A stretch of DNA of 36,870 nt from Eubacteriales bacterium (GCA_030533385.1 JAUNJG010000005.1:1-36870), one strand, 5' to 3'; positions 25,175 to 33,889 are shown, counted from the first letter of the stretch. Translations and numbers: made by a program. The notes: generated from the sequence alone by a model not told the origin.

Positions 25175-26005
25175 TTACAGTGCTTCCAGCACCTTCATTG
25201 CCTCCTGCATGTAAGGTTTTTCGATTAATTCGATGTTACCTGCGTCACAGGCAGATGCCAATTCCGCATCCATCGGTATTCTGGCAAGAACCGGAAGATG
25301 GTACTGGGAAGCGATCTCATCAATATGGCTCTCCCCGAACACATATATCTTCTTTCCACAGTCCGGACATTCCACATAGCTCATATTTTCTACCAGTCCA
25401 AGGATTGGTATGTCCATCATCCTTGCCATATTCACAGCCTTTTCCACAATCATGCCCACCAGCTCCTGCGGGGAGGCTACGATGATGATGCCATCCAGCG
25501 GCACGGACTGAAAAATGGTCAGAGGCACATCTCCAGTTCCCGGAGGCATGTCGATAAACATATAGTCAATGTTCTGCCAAAGAGTCTCGCCCCAGAACTG
25601 TTTAATCACCCCGCCAAGTACCGGTCCTCTCCATACGACCGGGTCCGTCTCGTTGGAAAGCATCAGATTGACAGACACCATGTCAATCCCCATGGAAGTG
25701 GTGGCTGGCAAAATCAACCCCTCCGGACTTCCCACCAGATTTTCATGGACGCCAAAAGCCTTGGGAATCGAAGGTCCGGTGATGTCTCCATCCAGGATGG
25801 CAGTCTTATGACCTTCCCGCATGGAAGCACAGGCCAGCAGGGACGTCACCATGGATTTACCGACGCCTCCCTTTCCGGACACAATGCCGACCACCTTTTT
25901 TACAGAACTTCCGGCGCTCAACTTTACGCGAAAATCTTCCGGGCTGCTTTGTCTTTCTGCACAGGTCTCCCCACAGGAGCTGCAATCGTGTGTACATTCA
26001 CTCAT
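25175..26005 (-). CDS. Mrp/Nbp35-family ATP-binding iron-sulfur carrier
   Basis: A 276-residue P-loop ATPase of the Mrp/NBP35/ApbC group, which hold and deliver iron-sulfur clusters in the cytosol. The deviant Walker A GKGGVGKS is at 44-51. The N-terminus is cysteine-rich (Cys4, Cys8, Cys11, Cys15), as in Nbp35, and a CPDC pair near residue 206 would bridge a cluster between two subunits. The segments DMPPGTGDVPLT and ENMSYVECPDC are typical. The combination of the N-terminal cysteine cluster and the CxxC pair suggests the Nbp35-like type common in Clostridia. AGAGGTAACAAA precedes the ATG. It lies between rpe (32 bases away) and ftsH (58 bases), possibly one transcript. Confidence 0.93.
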   Translation of the reverse strand: MSECTHDCSSCGETCAERQSSPEDFRVKLSAGSSVKKVVGIVSGKGGVGKSMVTSLLACASMREGHKTAILDGDITGPSIPKAFGVHENLVGSPEGLILPATTSMGIDMVSVNLMLSNETDPVVWRGPVLGGVIKQFWGETLWQNIDYMFIDMPPGTGDVPLTIFQSVPLDGIIIVASPQELVGMIVEKAVNMARMMDIPILGLVENMSYVECPDCGKKIYVFGESHIDEIASQYHLPVLARIPMDAELASACDAGNIELIEKPYMQEAMKVLEAL

Positions 26006-26037
26006 TTTGTTACCTCTCTTTCATGGCAGATGTCCTG

Positions 26038-26703
26038 TCAGGCTTCCATCTGCCTCATAATCGTTTTTACATTTTCCATAATATTTCCCTTAAATACCGC
26101 AGAGCCGCAGACAAACACGTCCGCCCCGCAGTCGGCCAGCCTCTTGATGTTGGAAGCATTTACGCCGCCGTCCACCTCAATGGATGTGGACAACCCTCGC
26201 TCCTCTATCATGCGGCGAAGCCTGCGAATCTTTTCATCACAGTAAGGAATGTATTTCTGTCCTCCAAAACCCGGATTCACCGTCATAAGAAGAACCATGT
26301 CCAGCTCTTCCAACACATATTCAAGGACGGAGAGCGGCGTGGACGGATTCAGGGAAACTGCCGCCTTTTTTCCACAACCCTTTATCTGTTGAATGACCCG
26401 GTCAAGGTGGGTACACGCCTCCGCATGCACGGTAATGATATCGGCTCCGAGTGCCGCAAACTCTTCTACATACCTGCCCGGCTCTTCCACCATCATGTGT
26501 ACATCAAAAATGGCGTCGGTCAATGGACGAAGAGAGCGGATGACCGGCGTCCCAAAGGAAATCTGAGGGACATACATGCCGTCCATCACGTCAATGTGAA
26601 CATACTGCGCCCCCGCCTCAAGAGCAGCCATCGTGTCTCTTCCCAAATTAGCAAAATCCGCAGATAATATAGAAGGAGCTAAAATTTTCTGTTTTCTTTC
26701 CAT
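26038..26703 (-). CDS. rpe: Ribulose-phosphate 3-epimerase
   Basis: Rpe interconverts ribulose 5-phosphate and xylulose 5-phosphate in the pentose phosphate pathway. The 221 residues form a TIM barrel. The start APSILSADF, metal-binding residues in VHIDVMDG and FDVHMMVEEP, the loop VNPGFGGQKYIP and the second catalytic Asp in EVDGGVN are all present. The ATG at 26703 has a moderate AAAGG site. It heads the probable unit rpe-mrp-like-ftsH behind the promoter at 26783-26810. In other Firmicutes rpe often follows rsgA and prkC; those genes are not adjacent here. Confidence 0.97.
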   Translation of the reverse strand: MERKQKILAPSILSADFANLGRDTMAALEAGAQYVHIDVMDGMYVPQISFGTPVIRSLRPLTDAIFDVHMMVEEPGRYVEEFAALGADIITVHAEACTHLDRVIQQIKGCGKKAAVSLNPSTPLSVLEYVLEELDMVLLMTVNPGFGGQKYIPYCDEKIRRLRRMIEERGLSTSIEVDGGVNASNIKRLADCGADVFVCGSAVFKGNIMENVKTIMRQMEA

Positions 26704-26782
26704 TTTACATTCAACCTTTCTGTCTATCCCGTTCCAATGCGCCCGGCATGGCTTCCTCAGGCACTACCATACTATCTGCTTT

Positions 26783-26810
26783 ATCATAACATAAATCATT
26801 AATACTGCAA
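26783..26810 (-). promoter_or_regulatory. Promoter of rpe and following genes
   Basis: On the minus strand: TTGCAG, 16 bases, TATGAT with TGT before the -10 (extended). The predicted start near 26776 leaves a leader of about 73 bases. It shares the divergent spacer with the alcohol dehydrogenase promoter. Confidence 0.6.
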
Positions 26811-26904
26811 GCCGAAAATCAGGAAATCACAAAAAGTTCGATAACTATCCACTCATAACATCCCCGATTCGCAACGGAACTCACTCCCTTTTTTCATGAA
26901 GTCA

Positions 26905-26913
26905 TGCTATAAT
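26905..26913 (+). promoter_or_regulatory. Extended -10 promoter of the iron alcohol dehydrogenase
   Basis: TGC-TATAAT on the plus strand; the -35 at 17 bases (TCCCTT) is poor. The predicted start near 26920 gives a leader of about 120 A+T-rich bases before the ATG at 27041. The rest of the 337-base divergent spacer shows no other recognisable element. Confidence 0.6.
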
Positions 26914-27040
26914 AACTTTTACGATGACTCGCACCTTCATAAAAAAGAATGCAGAACAATACAAGATTAGTAACAGGTTCCACAGTCATCATGACGAACT
27001 ATTATTGATGCACTATTATTATAGAAAGGAAATACTTATT

Positions 27041-28153
27041 ATGCGTTTTTTTACCCCTACTGATGTATATCTGGAAGAAAACTGTGTGGCAAACCATAAA
27101 AAAGAACTGCTGGCCTGCGGCTCAAAAGCCTTCATTGTGACGGGAAAAAATTCCTCCCGCATCAACGGCTCCTTATCTGACGTCACCTCCGTCTTAGATG
27201 AAGCCGACGTTCCTTACCGCATCTTCAATGACATCGAGGAAAATCCCTCCGTGGAAACGGTGGCAAAGGCCGCCGCAATAGGAAAAGAATTCCAGGCTGA
27301 CTTTGTCATCGGCATCGGAGGCGGCTCTCCTCTGGATGCCGCCAAGGCCATCGCCTTGCTGATGGCAAATCCTGAGGAGAACGAAGACTGTTTTTATCAG
27401 CCAAAGGATTTAAAAAATCTTCCGGTCGTAGCAGTCCCTACCACCTGCGGAACCGGCTCGGAGGTCACACCGAACGCTGTGTTGACGCGCCACGCACAAA
27501 AAACGAAAAAGAGCATCAGCTACCGTATTTTCCCTGAGCTTGCTCTGGTGGACGGCAAATATCTTTCCTTCGCCAGCCGAAAACTGCTTATCCACACGGC
27601 TGTGGACGCTCTTGCCCACTGCCTGGAAAGCCGCCTCCACAAAAATTCCAACTGTTACAATCGCATGTTTTCCGAATACGGACTACGCCTCTGGGGAGAG
27701 ACGGTGCCGGCTCTTCTTTCTGATGAACAAGCCAGCCCTGATGCCAAAACCTGTGAAAAACTGATGTTGATTTCCACTGTGGCAGGCATGGCCATCGCAC
27801 AGACGGGAACCTCGCTTCCTCACGCTCTCAGCTACGAAATCACCTACAATCACGGAACTGCTCATGGGATGGCATGCGGTCTTTTCCTCGCCTCCTACCT
27901 GGAGGATTATGCCTCTCATGACAAGGAGGAGACGGAGCAGGTGCTGACCCTTCTTGGTTTCTCCTCCCTCGAAGCGTTCCGCTCATGCATCTCCTCTCTC
28001 ATCGGAACAGTTTCCATCTCCGAGGCAGAGCTGAATCTGTATGCTGACAATGTCATGAACAATCCTTCCAAGCTGTCCACCTATCCTTTTGCCATCGACA
28101 GAGAAGGGATTGCCGCTATTTTAAGAAACTCTTTAGAGGTAAAAGGAGAATAG
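27041..28153 (+). CDS. Iron-containing alcohol dehydrogenase
   Basis: This 370-residue cytosolic oxidoreductase belongs to the Fe-ADH family (group III), which uses NAD(P)H to interconvert alcohols and aldehydes or ketones; members include butanol and 1,3-propanediol dehydrogenases. The nucleotide loop GIGGGSPLDAAKA is near residue 84, the pyrophosphate segment TTCGTGSEVTPNAV near 132, and the metal ligands lie in TAVDALAHCLES and the NHGTAHGMACG histidine region near 265. The ATG at 27041 has AAAGGA ten bases upstream; an in-frame start 39 codons earlier gives a sequence unlike the family and lies in the leader. It is a single-gene unit on the opposite strand from its neighbours. The natural substrate is unknown. 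Confidence 0.92.
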   Translation: MRFFTPTDVYLEENCVANHKKELLACGSKAFIVTGKNSSRINGSLSDVTSVLDEADVPYRIFNDIEENPSVETVAKAAAIGKEFQADFVIGIGGGSPLDAAKAIALLMANPEENEDCFYQPKDLKNLPVVAVPTTCGTGSEVTPNAVLTRHAQKTKKSISYRIFPELALVDGKYLSFASRKLLIHTAVDALAHCLESRLHKNSNCYNRMFSEYGLRLWGETVPALLSDEQASPDAKTCEKLMLISTVAGMAIAQTGTSLPHALSYEITYNHGTAHGMACGLFLASYLEDYASHDKEETEQVLTLLGFSSLEAFRSCISSLIGTVSISEAELNLYADNVMNNPSKLSTYPFAIDREGIAAILRNSLEVKGE

Positions 28154-28243
28154 TCTTACCTTTTATGCGAATCTTTTTGATTCGCACAAAACCGGCAAAG
28201 CGCACCGCAGACGGGAACACTTGCCCCCGCCTGCTTGCTGCAA

Positions 28244-28296
28244 AACCGCCCTGCAAGGAAAGTGCAAAAGCATCGTCCTGCAGGGCGGTTCTTTTT
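28244..28296 (+). terminator. Rho-independent terminator of the alcohol dehydrogenase gene
   Basis: Twelve-base arms AACCGCCCTGCA and TGCAGGGCGGTT, extended by GGA/TCC, are followed by CTTTTT. It lies about 90 bases after the stop and, with TTTTGC on the minus strand, may also serve the convergent pfkA gene. Confidence 0.85.
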
Positions 28297-28377
28297 ATGC
28301 TCTCATTTTTAATGTGCATCTTTTTTAATTCTCGTTCTATTCCGACGCGCCACCTGCGCCATCTTCTTGAAAATTCT

Positions 28378-29370
28378 TTATTGTCCGAGAATCTGGGCAA
28401 TCTCAAACTCGTATTCATCCACGTCCTTTGCCATGCCCAGAGCATCTTCAATATCATAATCAATATACTGACCGTTCCGGTATCCTACCACACGGTTCGT
28501 CGCACCGGCGCATAATAAATCCACAGCCAAAGCTCCCATGTAAGAAGCATATACACGGTCTTTTGCCGTCGGATTTCCTCCCCGCTGCATGTGACCGAGA
28601 ATGGTCGCTCTCGTCTCAACGCCGGTACCTCCCTCGATACGTTTCGCCATACCATAGGAATGTCCGATTCCCTCTGCATTAATAATCAAATGATGTTTTT
28701 TACCGAGGGCTTTTTTCTCCAGAATGCTTTCGATCAGTTTGCTTTCCAGTTTTGGCCTGTTGCCGTCGAAACGCTCCGGAATGATGATATCCTCCGCCCC
28801 GGAAGCAATGCCGCACCACAGTGCGATGTAACCCGCATTCCTTCCCATCACCTCGATGATGGAACATCTCTCATGGGAGGTGGACGTGTCCCTGACTTTA
28901 TCAATGGCCTCCATCGCTGTATTTACCGCCGTATCAAATCCGATGGTGTATTCTGTACAGGCAATATCAAGGTCGATAGTTCCCGGCAGGGCAACCGTAT
29001 TGATTCCCTGTGCCGCCAGTTTCTGCGCTCCTCGGAAAGATCCGTCACCGCCGATGACAATCAAGCCCTCGATGCCATTTTCCCGGCAGATCTCCGCTGC
29101 CCTTTCCTGCGCCTCCAGCTGCTTGAACTCCTCGCATCTTGCCGTGTACAACACGGTTCCGCCTCTGGAGACAATATCGCTGGTAAACTGTTTATCCATG
29201 TCAAAAATTTCTCCGTTTAAAAGACCACTGTAGCCTCTCATGATTCCTTTCACTGTGAGACCTCTTGCCCACGCAGTCCTGGCCACGGCTCTGATTGCCG
29301 CATTCATTCCCGGTGCATCACCGCCGCTTGTTAAAACTCCAATCGTATTTACTGCACTCGCTTTGTTCAT
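28378..29370 (-). CDS. pfkA: 6-phosphofructokinase, ATP-dependent type
   Basis: PfkA converts fructose 6-phosphate to fructose 1,6-bisphosphate, the committed step of glycolysis and source of the metabolite that activates HprK. The 330 residues contain LTSGGDAPGMNAAIRA at the N-terminus, GGDGSFRGA (a Gly after GGD points to ATP and not pyrophosphate as donor), and EVMGRNAGYIALW with the substrate-binding Met-Gly-Arg. The catalytic loop reads GTIDLDIACTEYTIGFDTA: both Asp are kept, but the usual Asn between them is Leu. GGAGGTAATCA precedes the ATG. It has its own promoter after dnaE, overlapped by a large palindrome. Confidence 0.95.
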   Translation of the reverse strand: MNKASAVNTIGVLTSGGDAPGMNAAIRAVARTAWARGLTVKGIMRGYSGLLNGEIFDMDKQFTSDIVSRGGTVLYTARCEEFKQLEAQERAAEICRENGIEGLIVIGGDGSFRGAQKLAAQGINTVALPGTIDLDIACTEYTIGFDTAVNTAMEAIDKVRDTSTSHERCSIIEVMGRNAGYIALWCGIASGAEDIIIPERFDGNRPKLESKLIESILEKKALGKKHHLIINAEGIGHSYGMAKRIEGGTGVETRATILGHMQRGGNPTAKDRVYASYMGALAVDLLCAGATNRVVGYRNGQYIDYDIEDALGMAKDVDEYEFEIAQILGQ

Positions 29371-29480
29371 TGATTACCTCCATCGTAATAGTATTCCCTA
29401 AGATTATCGTAATCTCCGCCCCGCTCCGGGCATGTCTTTGCAACCAGCCTTCTCTGTCAAAAAAAGAAAACCCTTTTTTC

Positions 29481-29515
29481 ATTATACTTTTGTGAAAAAT
29501 TTATTTTTTTCACAA
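29481..29515 (-). promoter_or_regulatory. pfkA promoter -10 with overlapping palindrome
   Basis: On the minus strand a perfect -10 TATAAT (29481-29486) lies next to a 26-base palindrome (29490-29515) with half-sites TTGTGAA and TTCACAA separated by 12 A/T bases. The palindrome occupies the place of the missing -35 box, so a bound protein would control pfkA. The half-sites resemble those of the redox repressor Rex, but Rex sites have a 4-base gap. The same dyad could act as the end of the dnaE transcript. Leader to the pfkA ATG is about 100 bases and carries a small hairpin (29401-29415). Confidence 0.5.
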
Positions 29516-29538
29516 GTCTTCATCCTACGTTCTTCATA

Positions 29539-32500
29539 TTATCTCTTTTTTTGTATTTTTTCAATACTCTTCTCCACAAGCTTTATATTTTTTTTGCCAA
29601 AAATCGAAGCCAGCGCTTCTACCGCCTGCTCCTCTGCCGAAATATTTTCATAAGAAGGCAGGCGCTTCACCGCCCTCTCTCCCCTGGAGTAGATGACGAT
29701 TTCCTGCTCTCCCGGAAATTTTCTTATTACCTCATGAAGCATGTTCTGTTTTTCCTGAAAATATCCGATATTTTCTACCTGAATCCACACTTCCTTCGGA
29801 ACGCGGTCCATGGGAATCATCATCTCTGCCACCAGCTTTCCGTTCTCCTCCGACACGGAAGCCCTTCCTTTGATGTATACACCCGTGTCCGGCACAAGGT
29901 ATTCCTTGTTTTTTTGGTAATCTCTCGGAAACAAAATGACCTCCACCGTTCCAAATAGATCTTCCAGAGTAAGAAATGCCATATTCTGATTGGTTTTCGT
30001 CAACTTCACAGTCACATCAGAGATCAGACCGCCCACGGTATAACGTCTCCCGTCTTTGACAACCGCCAGACCGCTCTCCTCATCCGGCTCAAAGTCAACG
30101 GATTTTGCAGTGATGTGCTTTTCCATGGAGGACACATAGGCTTCCAGAGGATGTCCGCTGACATAGATGCCCAGCACTTCCTTCTCAAACGCAAGCTTTT
30201 GGGCATCCTCGTACTCTCCCACATCCGGATAGCGGATTTCATATTCCTTTTTTTCTTCTTCGGAAAAGAAATCAAACAAGGACATCTGACCCGTGATATT
30301 TTCTTTCTTCTCCCTGTTGACCTCATCCATGACGTACACATACACCATCATCAGCTGTTTTCTCGTCGCCCCCAGGCTATCCAAAGCTCCTGCCTTGATG
30401 AGATTTTCTATTGTCCTCTTGTTAATTTCTTTGGCGGAAAGCCGCTCCATAAACTCCTTCAGGCTTTTATACTTCCCACCCCGTTCTCTCTCTTCCACCA
30501 TGATGTCAATGACATTTTTTCCGAGACTCTTGATGGCGCTCAGTCCATAGCGGATGGCGTCTCCCGCCACCGAAAATCCGCTTTCCCCCTCATTGATGTC
30601 CGGCGGCAAAATCTTGATTCCCATTCCCCGACATGTATTGATGTACTCTGTAATTTTCTTCGGGTTGTTAATCACCGACGTCAGCACCGCCGCCATAAAC
30701 TCCATGGGATGATGACACCGAAGCCATGCCGTCTGGTAGGCCACCACCGCATAGGCGGCGGCGTGGGATTTATTGAACGCATACTTTGCAAAATCGACCA
30801 TCTCGTCAAAGACATGGTTGGCGACATCCTCCGGGATTCCCCGCTTGATACAGCCATCCACCCCTTCCTCCTCGTTGCCATAGACAAAGTTGGCTCTCTC
30901 CTTCACCATCACGTCCGCCTTCTTTTTGGACATGGCTCTTCGCACCAAATCGCTTCGTCCCAGCGTGTACCCGGCAAGCTTCATGACAATTTGCATGACT
31001 TGTTCCTGATACACGATACACCCGTAGGTGGGCGCCAGAATCTCTTCCAGCTCCGGACAGCTGTACTGAACGCTGTCCTGATTTTGCTTCCCCTTGATAT
31101 ACTTGGGAATAAAATCCATAGGTCCCGGACGGTACAGGGAGATCCCGGCAATCACATCCTCCAGATTTCCCGGCTTCAATTCCCGCATGAAGGACTTCAT
31201 CCCGCTGCTTTCCAGCTGGAACACTCCCTCGGTTTTTGCCTGACCAAGCATCTCGTACACCTGAGCATCCTCATAATCAATGGCGTTGATATCCACCGGA
31301 TGCCCCAGCTTTTTTTCTATCATGCTGACCGCATCCTGGATCACCGTCAGAGTGCGAAGTCCCAGGAAATCCATTTTAAGAAGCCCTAACTCCTCTATGG
31401 TCGTCATCGTAAACTGGGTGGTGATGACCTCATCGGCCCCCCGGGACAAAGGTACGAACTCATCCAGCGGCTGGGAGCCAATCACCACGCCGGCGGCATG
31501 GATGGACGTGTGCCTCGGTAATCCTTCCAGGCGCATGGACATATCGATGATTTGTTTGGTCACCTCATCGCTCTCATAAGCCTGCCGAAGCTCCGGATTG
31601 TGTTTTAGCGCTTTCTCTATCGTAATGCCCAGTTCCATGGGAATCATCTTCGCCACTTTATCTACCTGGGCGTAGGGAATCGCAAGCACCCTCCCCACAT
31701 CTCTCACGGCCATCCGGGCCGCCATCGTTCCGAAAGTGATAATCTGTACCACCTTATCCTTGCCGTACTTTTCATACACATAATCAATGACTTCCTGCCT
31801 TCTCTCATAGCAAAAGTCTATATCAATATCCGGCATGGACACCCGCTCCGGATTCAGGAACCGCTCAAAAATCAGCTGATAGCGAATCGGGTCGATATCC
31901 GTGATCTCCAGGCAGTAAGAGACAATGCTTCCCGCCGCACTGCCCCGCCCCGGCCCCACGGCAATGCCCCGGCTTTTGGCAAAACGGATAAAATCCCAGA
32001 CAATAAGGAAATAGTCCACATATCCCATATCCCGGATGGTGAAAAGCTCATAATTTAATCGCTCTTCAAGCTCCTTCGTAATTTTATCTCCATATCTCTT
32101 TTTCAGTCCGTTCTCACATAATTCTTTCAAATACGAGAACGCCTCGTATCCCTCCGGCACATCAAACTTCGGCACTTTCTGCTCACCGAACACAATCTCC
32201 ACGTTGCACCGCTCGGCAATCTTGTGGGTATTTTCCAGTGCCTCCCTGGCGTAGGGAAAGATTTTTTGCATCTCTTCCTCGGATTTCAGGAAAAACTGGC
32301 CGCCCTCATACCGCATCCTGTCCTCATCACTGACCATTTTTCCTGTCTGTATGCACAACAACAAATCGTGAGGCACGGCATCTTCTTCTCTGATGTAATG
32401 GACGTCATTGGTGACGACCAGCGGTATGTCAAGCTCTTTTGAAAGGCGCATGATGGTGGCGTTCACCTGGGTTTGCAGCCGTATGCCATGGTCTTGCAGT

Positions 32501-33021
32501 TCCAGGAAAAAGTTTCCTTCCCCGAACAATTCTCTCATCCTTTTGGCCGCTGCTCTTGCACCTTCAAAATCTTCCTTTAAAATCTTATTAGGAATTTCCC
32601 CTGCCAGACAGGCACTGAGGGCAATGATTCCCTCATGGTACTCTTCCAAAATCTCATAATCCACCCTCGGACGATAATAATACCCTTCCGTAAAACCTCT
32701 GGTGACAATCTTCATCAAATTTTTATAACCCTGATTATTTTCTGCCAGCAAAACAAGATGATAATATCTATCCTCCCCCCGACTTTGTTCCCTGTCAAAG
32801 CGGGAGCCGGGCGCCACATAAACTTCACAACCCAAAATCGGCTTGATTCCCACTTCTTTCGCCTTTTTATAAAAATCAATCACGCCATACATCACGCCGT
32901 GATCTGTGATGGCAAGGCTATCCATCCCCAGCTCTTTCGCCCGAGGCAAAAGTTCCTTGATCTTGCTAGAGCCATCCAGCAGGCTGTATTCTGTATGCAC
33001 ATGCAAATGCGTAAACGCCAA
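29539..33021 (-). CDS. dnaE: DNA polymerase III alpha subunit DnaE
   Basis: This is the replicative DNA polymerase of the DnaE class. The 1160 residues contain an N-terminal PHP domain (about 1-200, HLHVHTEYSLLDG and ITDHG), the polymerase core with GPGRGSAAGS (356-365) and the catalytic acidic motif PDIDIDF (397-403), tandem helix-hairpin-helix (about 830-900) and a C-terminal OB fold (about 990-1070). No exonuclease domain is fused, unlike PolC; whether PolC also exists is outside the window. It starts with TTG (33019-33021): GGAGGTGAAAATCA immediately upstream and the canonical MAFTHLHVHTEYS N-terminus decide this. Upstream small frames may share its transcript. Confidence 0.97.
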   Translation of the reverse strand: MAFTHLHVHTEYSLLDGSSKIKELLPRAKELGMDSLAITDHGVMYGVIDFYKKAKEVGIKPILGCEVYVAPGSRFDREQSRGEDRYYHLVLLAENNQGYKNLMKIVTRGFTEGYYYRPRVDYEILEEYHEGIIALSACLAGEIPNKILKEDFEGARAAAKRMRELFGEGNFFLELQDHGIRLQTQVNATIMRLSKELDIPLVVTNDVHYIREEDAVPHDLLLCIQTGKMVSDEDRMRYEGGQFFLKSEEEMQKIFPYAREALENTHKIAERCNVEIVFGEQKVPKFDVPEGYEAFSYLKELCENGLKKRYGDKITKELEERLNYELFTIRDMGYVDYFLIVWDFIRFAKSRGIAVGPGRGSAAGSIVSYCLEITDIDPIRYQLIFERFLNPERVSMPDIDIDFCYERRQEVIDYVYEKYGKDKVVQIITFGTMAARMAVRDVGRVLAIPYAQVDKVAKMIPMELGITIEKALKHNPELRQAYESDEVTKQIIDMSMRLEGLPRHTSIHAAGVVIGSQPLDEFVPLSRGADEVITTQFTMTTIEELGLLKMDFLGLRTLTVIQDAVSMIEKKLGHPVDINAIDYEDAQVYEMLGQAKTEGVFQLESSGMKSFMRELKPGNLEDVIAGISLYRPGPMDFIPKYIKGKQNQDSVQYSCPELEEILAPTYGCIVYQEQVMQIVMKLAGYTLGRSDLVRRAMSKKKADVMVKERANFVYGNEEEGVDGCIKRGIPEDVANHVFDEMVDFAKYAFNKSHAAAYAVVAYQTAWLRCHHPMEFMAAVLTSVINNPKKITEYINTCRGMGIKILPPDINEGESGFSVAGDAIRYGLSAIKSLGKNVIDIMVEERERGGKYKSLKEFMERLSAKEINKRTIENLIKAGALDSLGATRKQLMMVYVYVMDEVNREKKENITGQMSLFDFFSEEEKKEYEIRYPDVGEYEDAQKLAFEKEVLGIYVSGHPLEAYVSSMEKHITAKSVDFEPDEESGLAVVKDGRRYTVGGLISDVTVKLTKTNQNMAFLTLEDLFGTVEVILFPRDYQKNKEYLVPDTGVYIKGRASVSEENGKLVAEMMIPMDRVPKEVWIQVENIGYFQEKQNMLHEVIRKFPGEQEIVIYSRGERAVKRLPSYENISAEEQAVEALASIFGKKNIKLVEKSIEKIQKKR

Positions 33022-33027
33022 TGATTT

Positions 33028-33315
33028 TCACCTCCGTATTTCGTCAGATTCTATTCCTATGATTTCTTTTATCTCTATATGTATCCTCCACACTTTGGCC
33101 TCCGGCGGATGAATGGTATGCTCCCAGCCCCATCGGGAAACCGCAACGTCACGTTCCCGGCAAAACGATGCTCCCGGGCCTATTAAAAGGCCGCCCTTTT
33201 GCCCGGAAACAAGGAATTTTCCGCCAATCGGTTGAAAAAGGACCGCCGCAACGGTTTTCTTCCCTCGTCCGCCTGCATTTTTAAATAAAAACGCAACACG
33301 GCCGACGAAACACAC
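33028..33315 (-). CDS. Doubtful 95-residue hypothetical ORF upstream of dnaE
   Basis: I do not recognise this frame. It starts at GTG 33315 with a poor ribosome site (AGAGGG twelve bases away), and ends with TGA inside the dnaE ribosome site, only six bases before the dnaE TTG. It fits neatly into the gap between the small membrane protein and dnaE. The product would have a glycine-rich middle and a C-terminus containing WRIHIEIKEIIGIE. No membrane segment or known motif is visible. In favour: compact placement and stop/start coupling. Against: weak start and no recognisable family. If not a gene, this 314-base stretch is an untranslated leader. Confidence 0.35.
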   Translation of the reverse strand: MCFVGRVAFLFKNAGGRGKKTVAAVLFQPIGGKFLVSGQKGGLLIGPGASFCRERDVAVSRWGWEHTIHPPEAKVWRIHIEIKEIIGIESDEIRR

Positions 33316-33341
33316 AGCCTGCGACAGCCCTCTGTATACTT

Positions 33342-33596
33342 TTATTCAGACAAGGTCGGCCGAAGCAGCCCATACTCATCCGTCGCTATCAGATTGTAAA
33401 ATGTACCGGTATCCGCCTCCGGTTTTGGAATCATCTTTTGGTAAAAAGAAAATCCCACTCCTCCCACAATAGCCAGAATGCACAAATACCCTCCGAACTT
33501 TGTCAGCTTCTGCCTCCTTTTTTCCTTTGCAAGAATCTCTTTTCGATTCTTTTTATATTCTTTCTGTCTGTCCACTTTTGCCTGGCTCAACAACAT
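33342..33596 (-). CDS. Small single-pass membrane protein, hypothetical
   Basis: An 84-residue protein with a strongly basic N-terminal half (KVDRQKEYKKNRKEILAKEKRRQK), one membrane segment at about 36-52 (YLCILAIVGGVGFSFY) and a short polar C-terminus (about 30 residues) that would lie outside the cell under the positive-inside rule. I know no function. The ATG at 33596 was chosen because GAAGGGGTG precedes it and the upstream 40 codons look non-coding. It follows the promoter at 33776-33804 after a leader of about 170 bases and lies ahead of dnaE in the same direction, so it may be co-transcribed with it. Confidence 0.65.
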   Translation of the reverse strand: MLLSQAKVDRQKEYKKNRKEILAKEKRRQKLTKFGGYLCILAIVGGVGFSFYQKMIPKPEADTGTFYNLIATDEYGLLRPTLSE

Positions 33597-33729
33597 CACC
33601 CCTTCTGCTTCAATCTTTTTTATCCTGCCAAAGAAACATCCTCTATGCAGGTTTACAGACCACCCTGCAAACCGCTGCGACCCTTCTGCGGCGAGGAACC
33701 GGATTTTTGGCTGCATGGCTTTACTGAGC

Positions 33730-33756
33730 TATGATTTTCAACAAATAAAAATCATA
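33730..33756. repeat. Palindrome TATGATTTT-N9-AAAATCATA in the dnaE-unit leader
   Basis: Nine-base perfect arms, located roughly 13-40 bases downstream of the predicted start of the minus-strand transcript that leads to dnaE. It could be a repressor site or a 5' RNA hairpin. No T run follows in a way that suggests termination. Confidence 0.5.
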
Positions 33757-33775
33757 GGAGAAAACGTCTGCACCC

Positions 33776-33804
33776 ATTATACCTAATATTATTTTCCACC
33801 GCAA
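33776..33804 (-). promoter_or_regulatory. Promoter of the small membrane protein-dnaE unit
   Basis: On the minus strand: TTGCGG, 17 bases, TATAAT. Predicted start near 33769. It is divergent from the DeoR gene promoter about 90 bases away. Confidence 0.65.
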
Positions 33805-33889
33805 GACCTATCTCCGACTCGGTACAACATCCATCTGATATCTCGCTGGCAATTCATGCATTTTCGCATCATTCTTCTTCATTTGTCAC

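Noticed and set aside
29490-29515. Canonical Rex operator at pfkA
   Set aside because: Half-sites match, but the spacer is 12 bases instead of the 4 expected for Rex, so I report only a palindrome.
30115-31389. Long plus-strand frame opposite dnaE (about 424 codons)
   Set aside because: It is antisense to the well-conserved polymerase core, with His/Leu-rich composition and no recognisable start signal.
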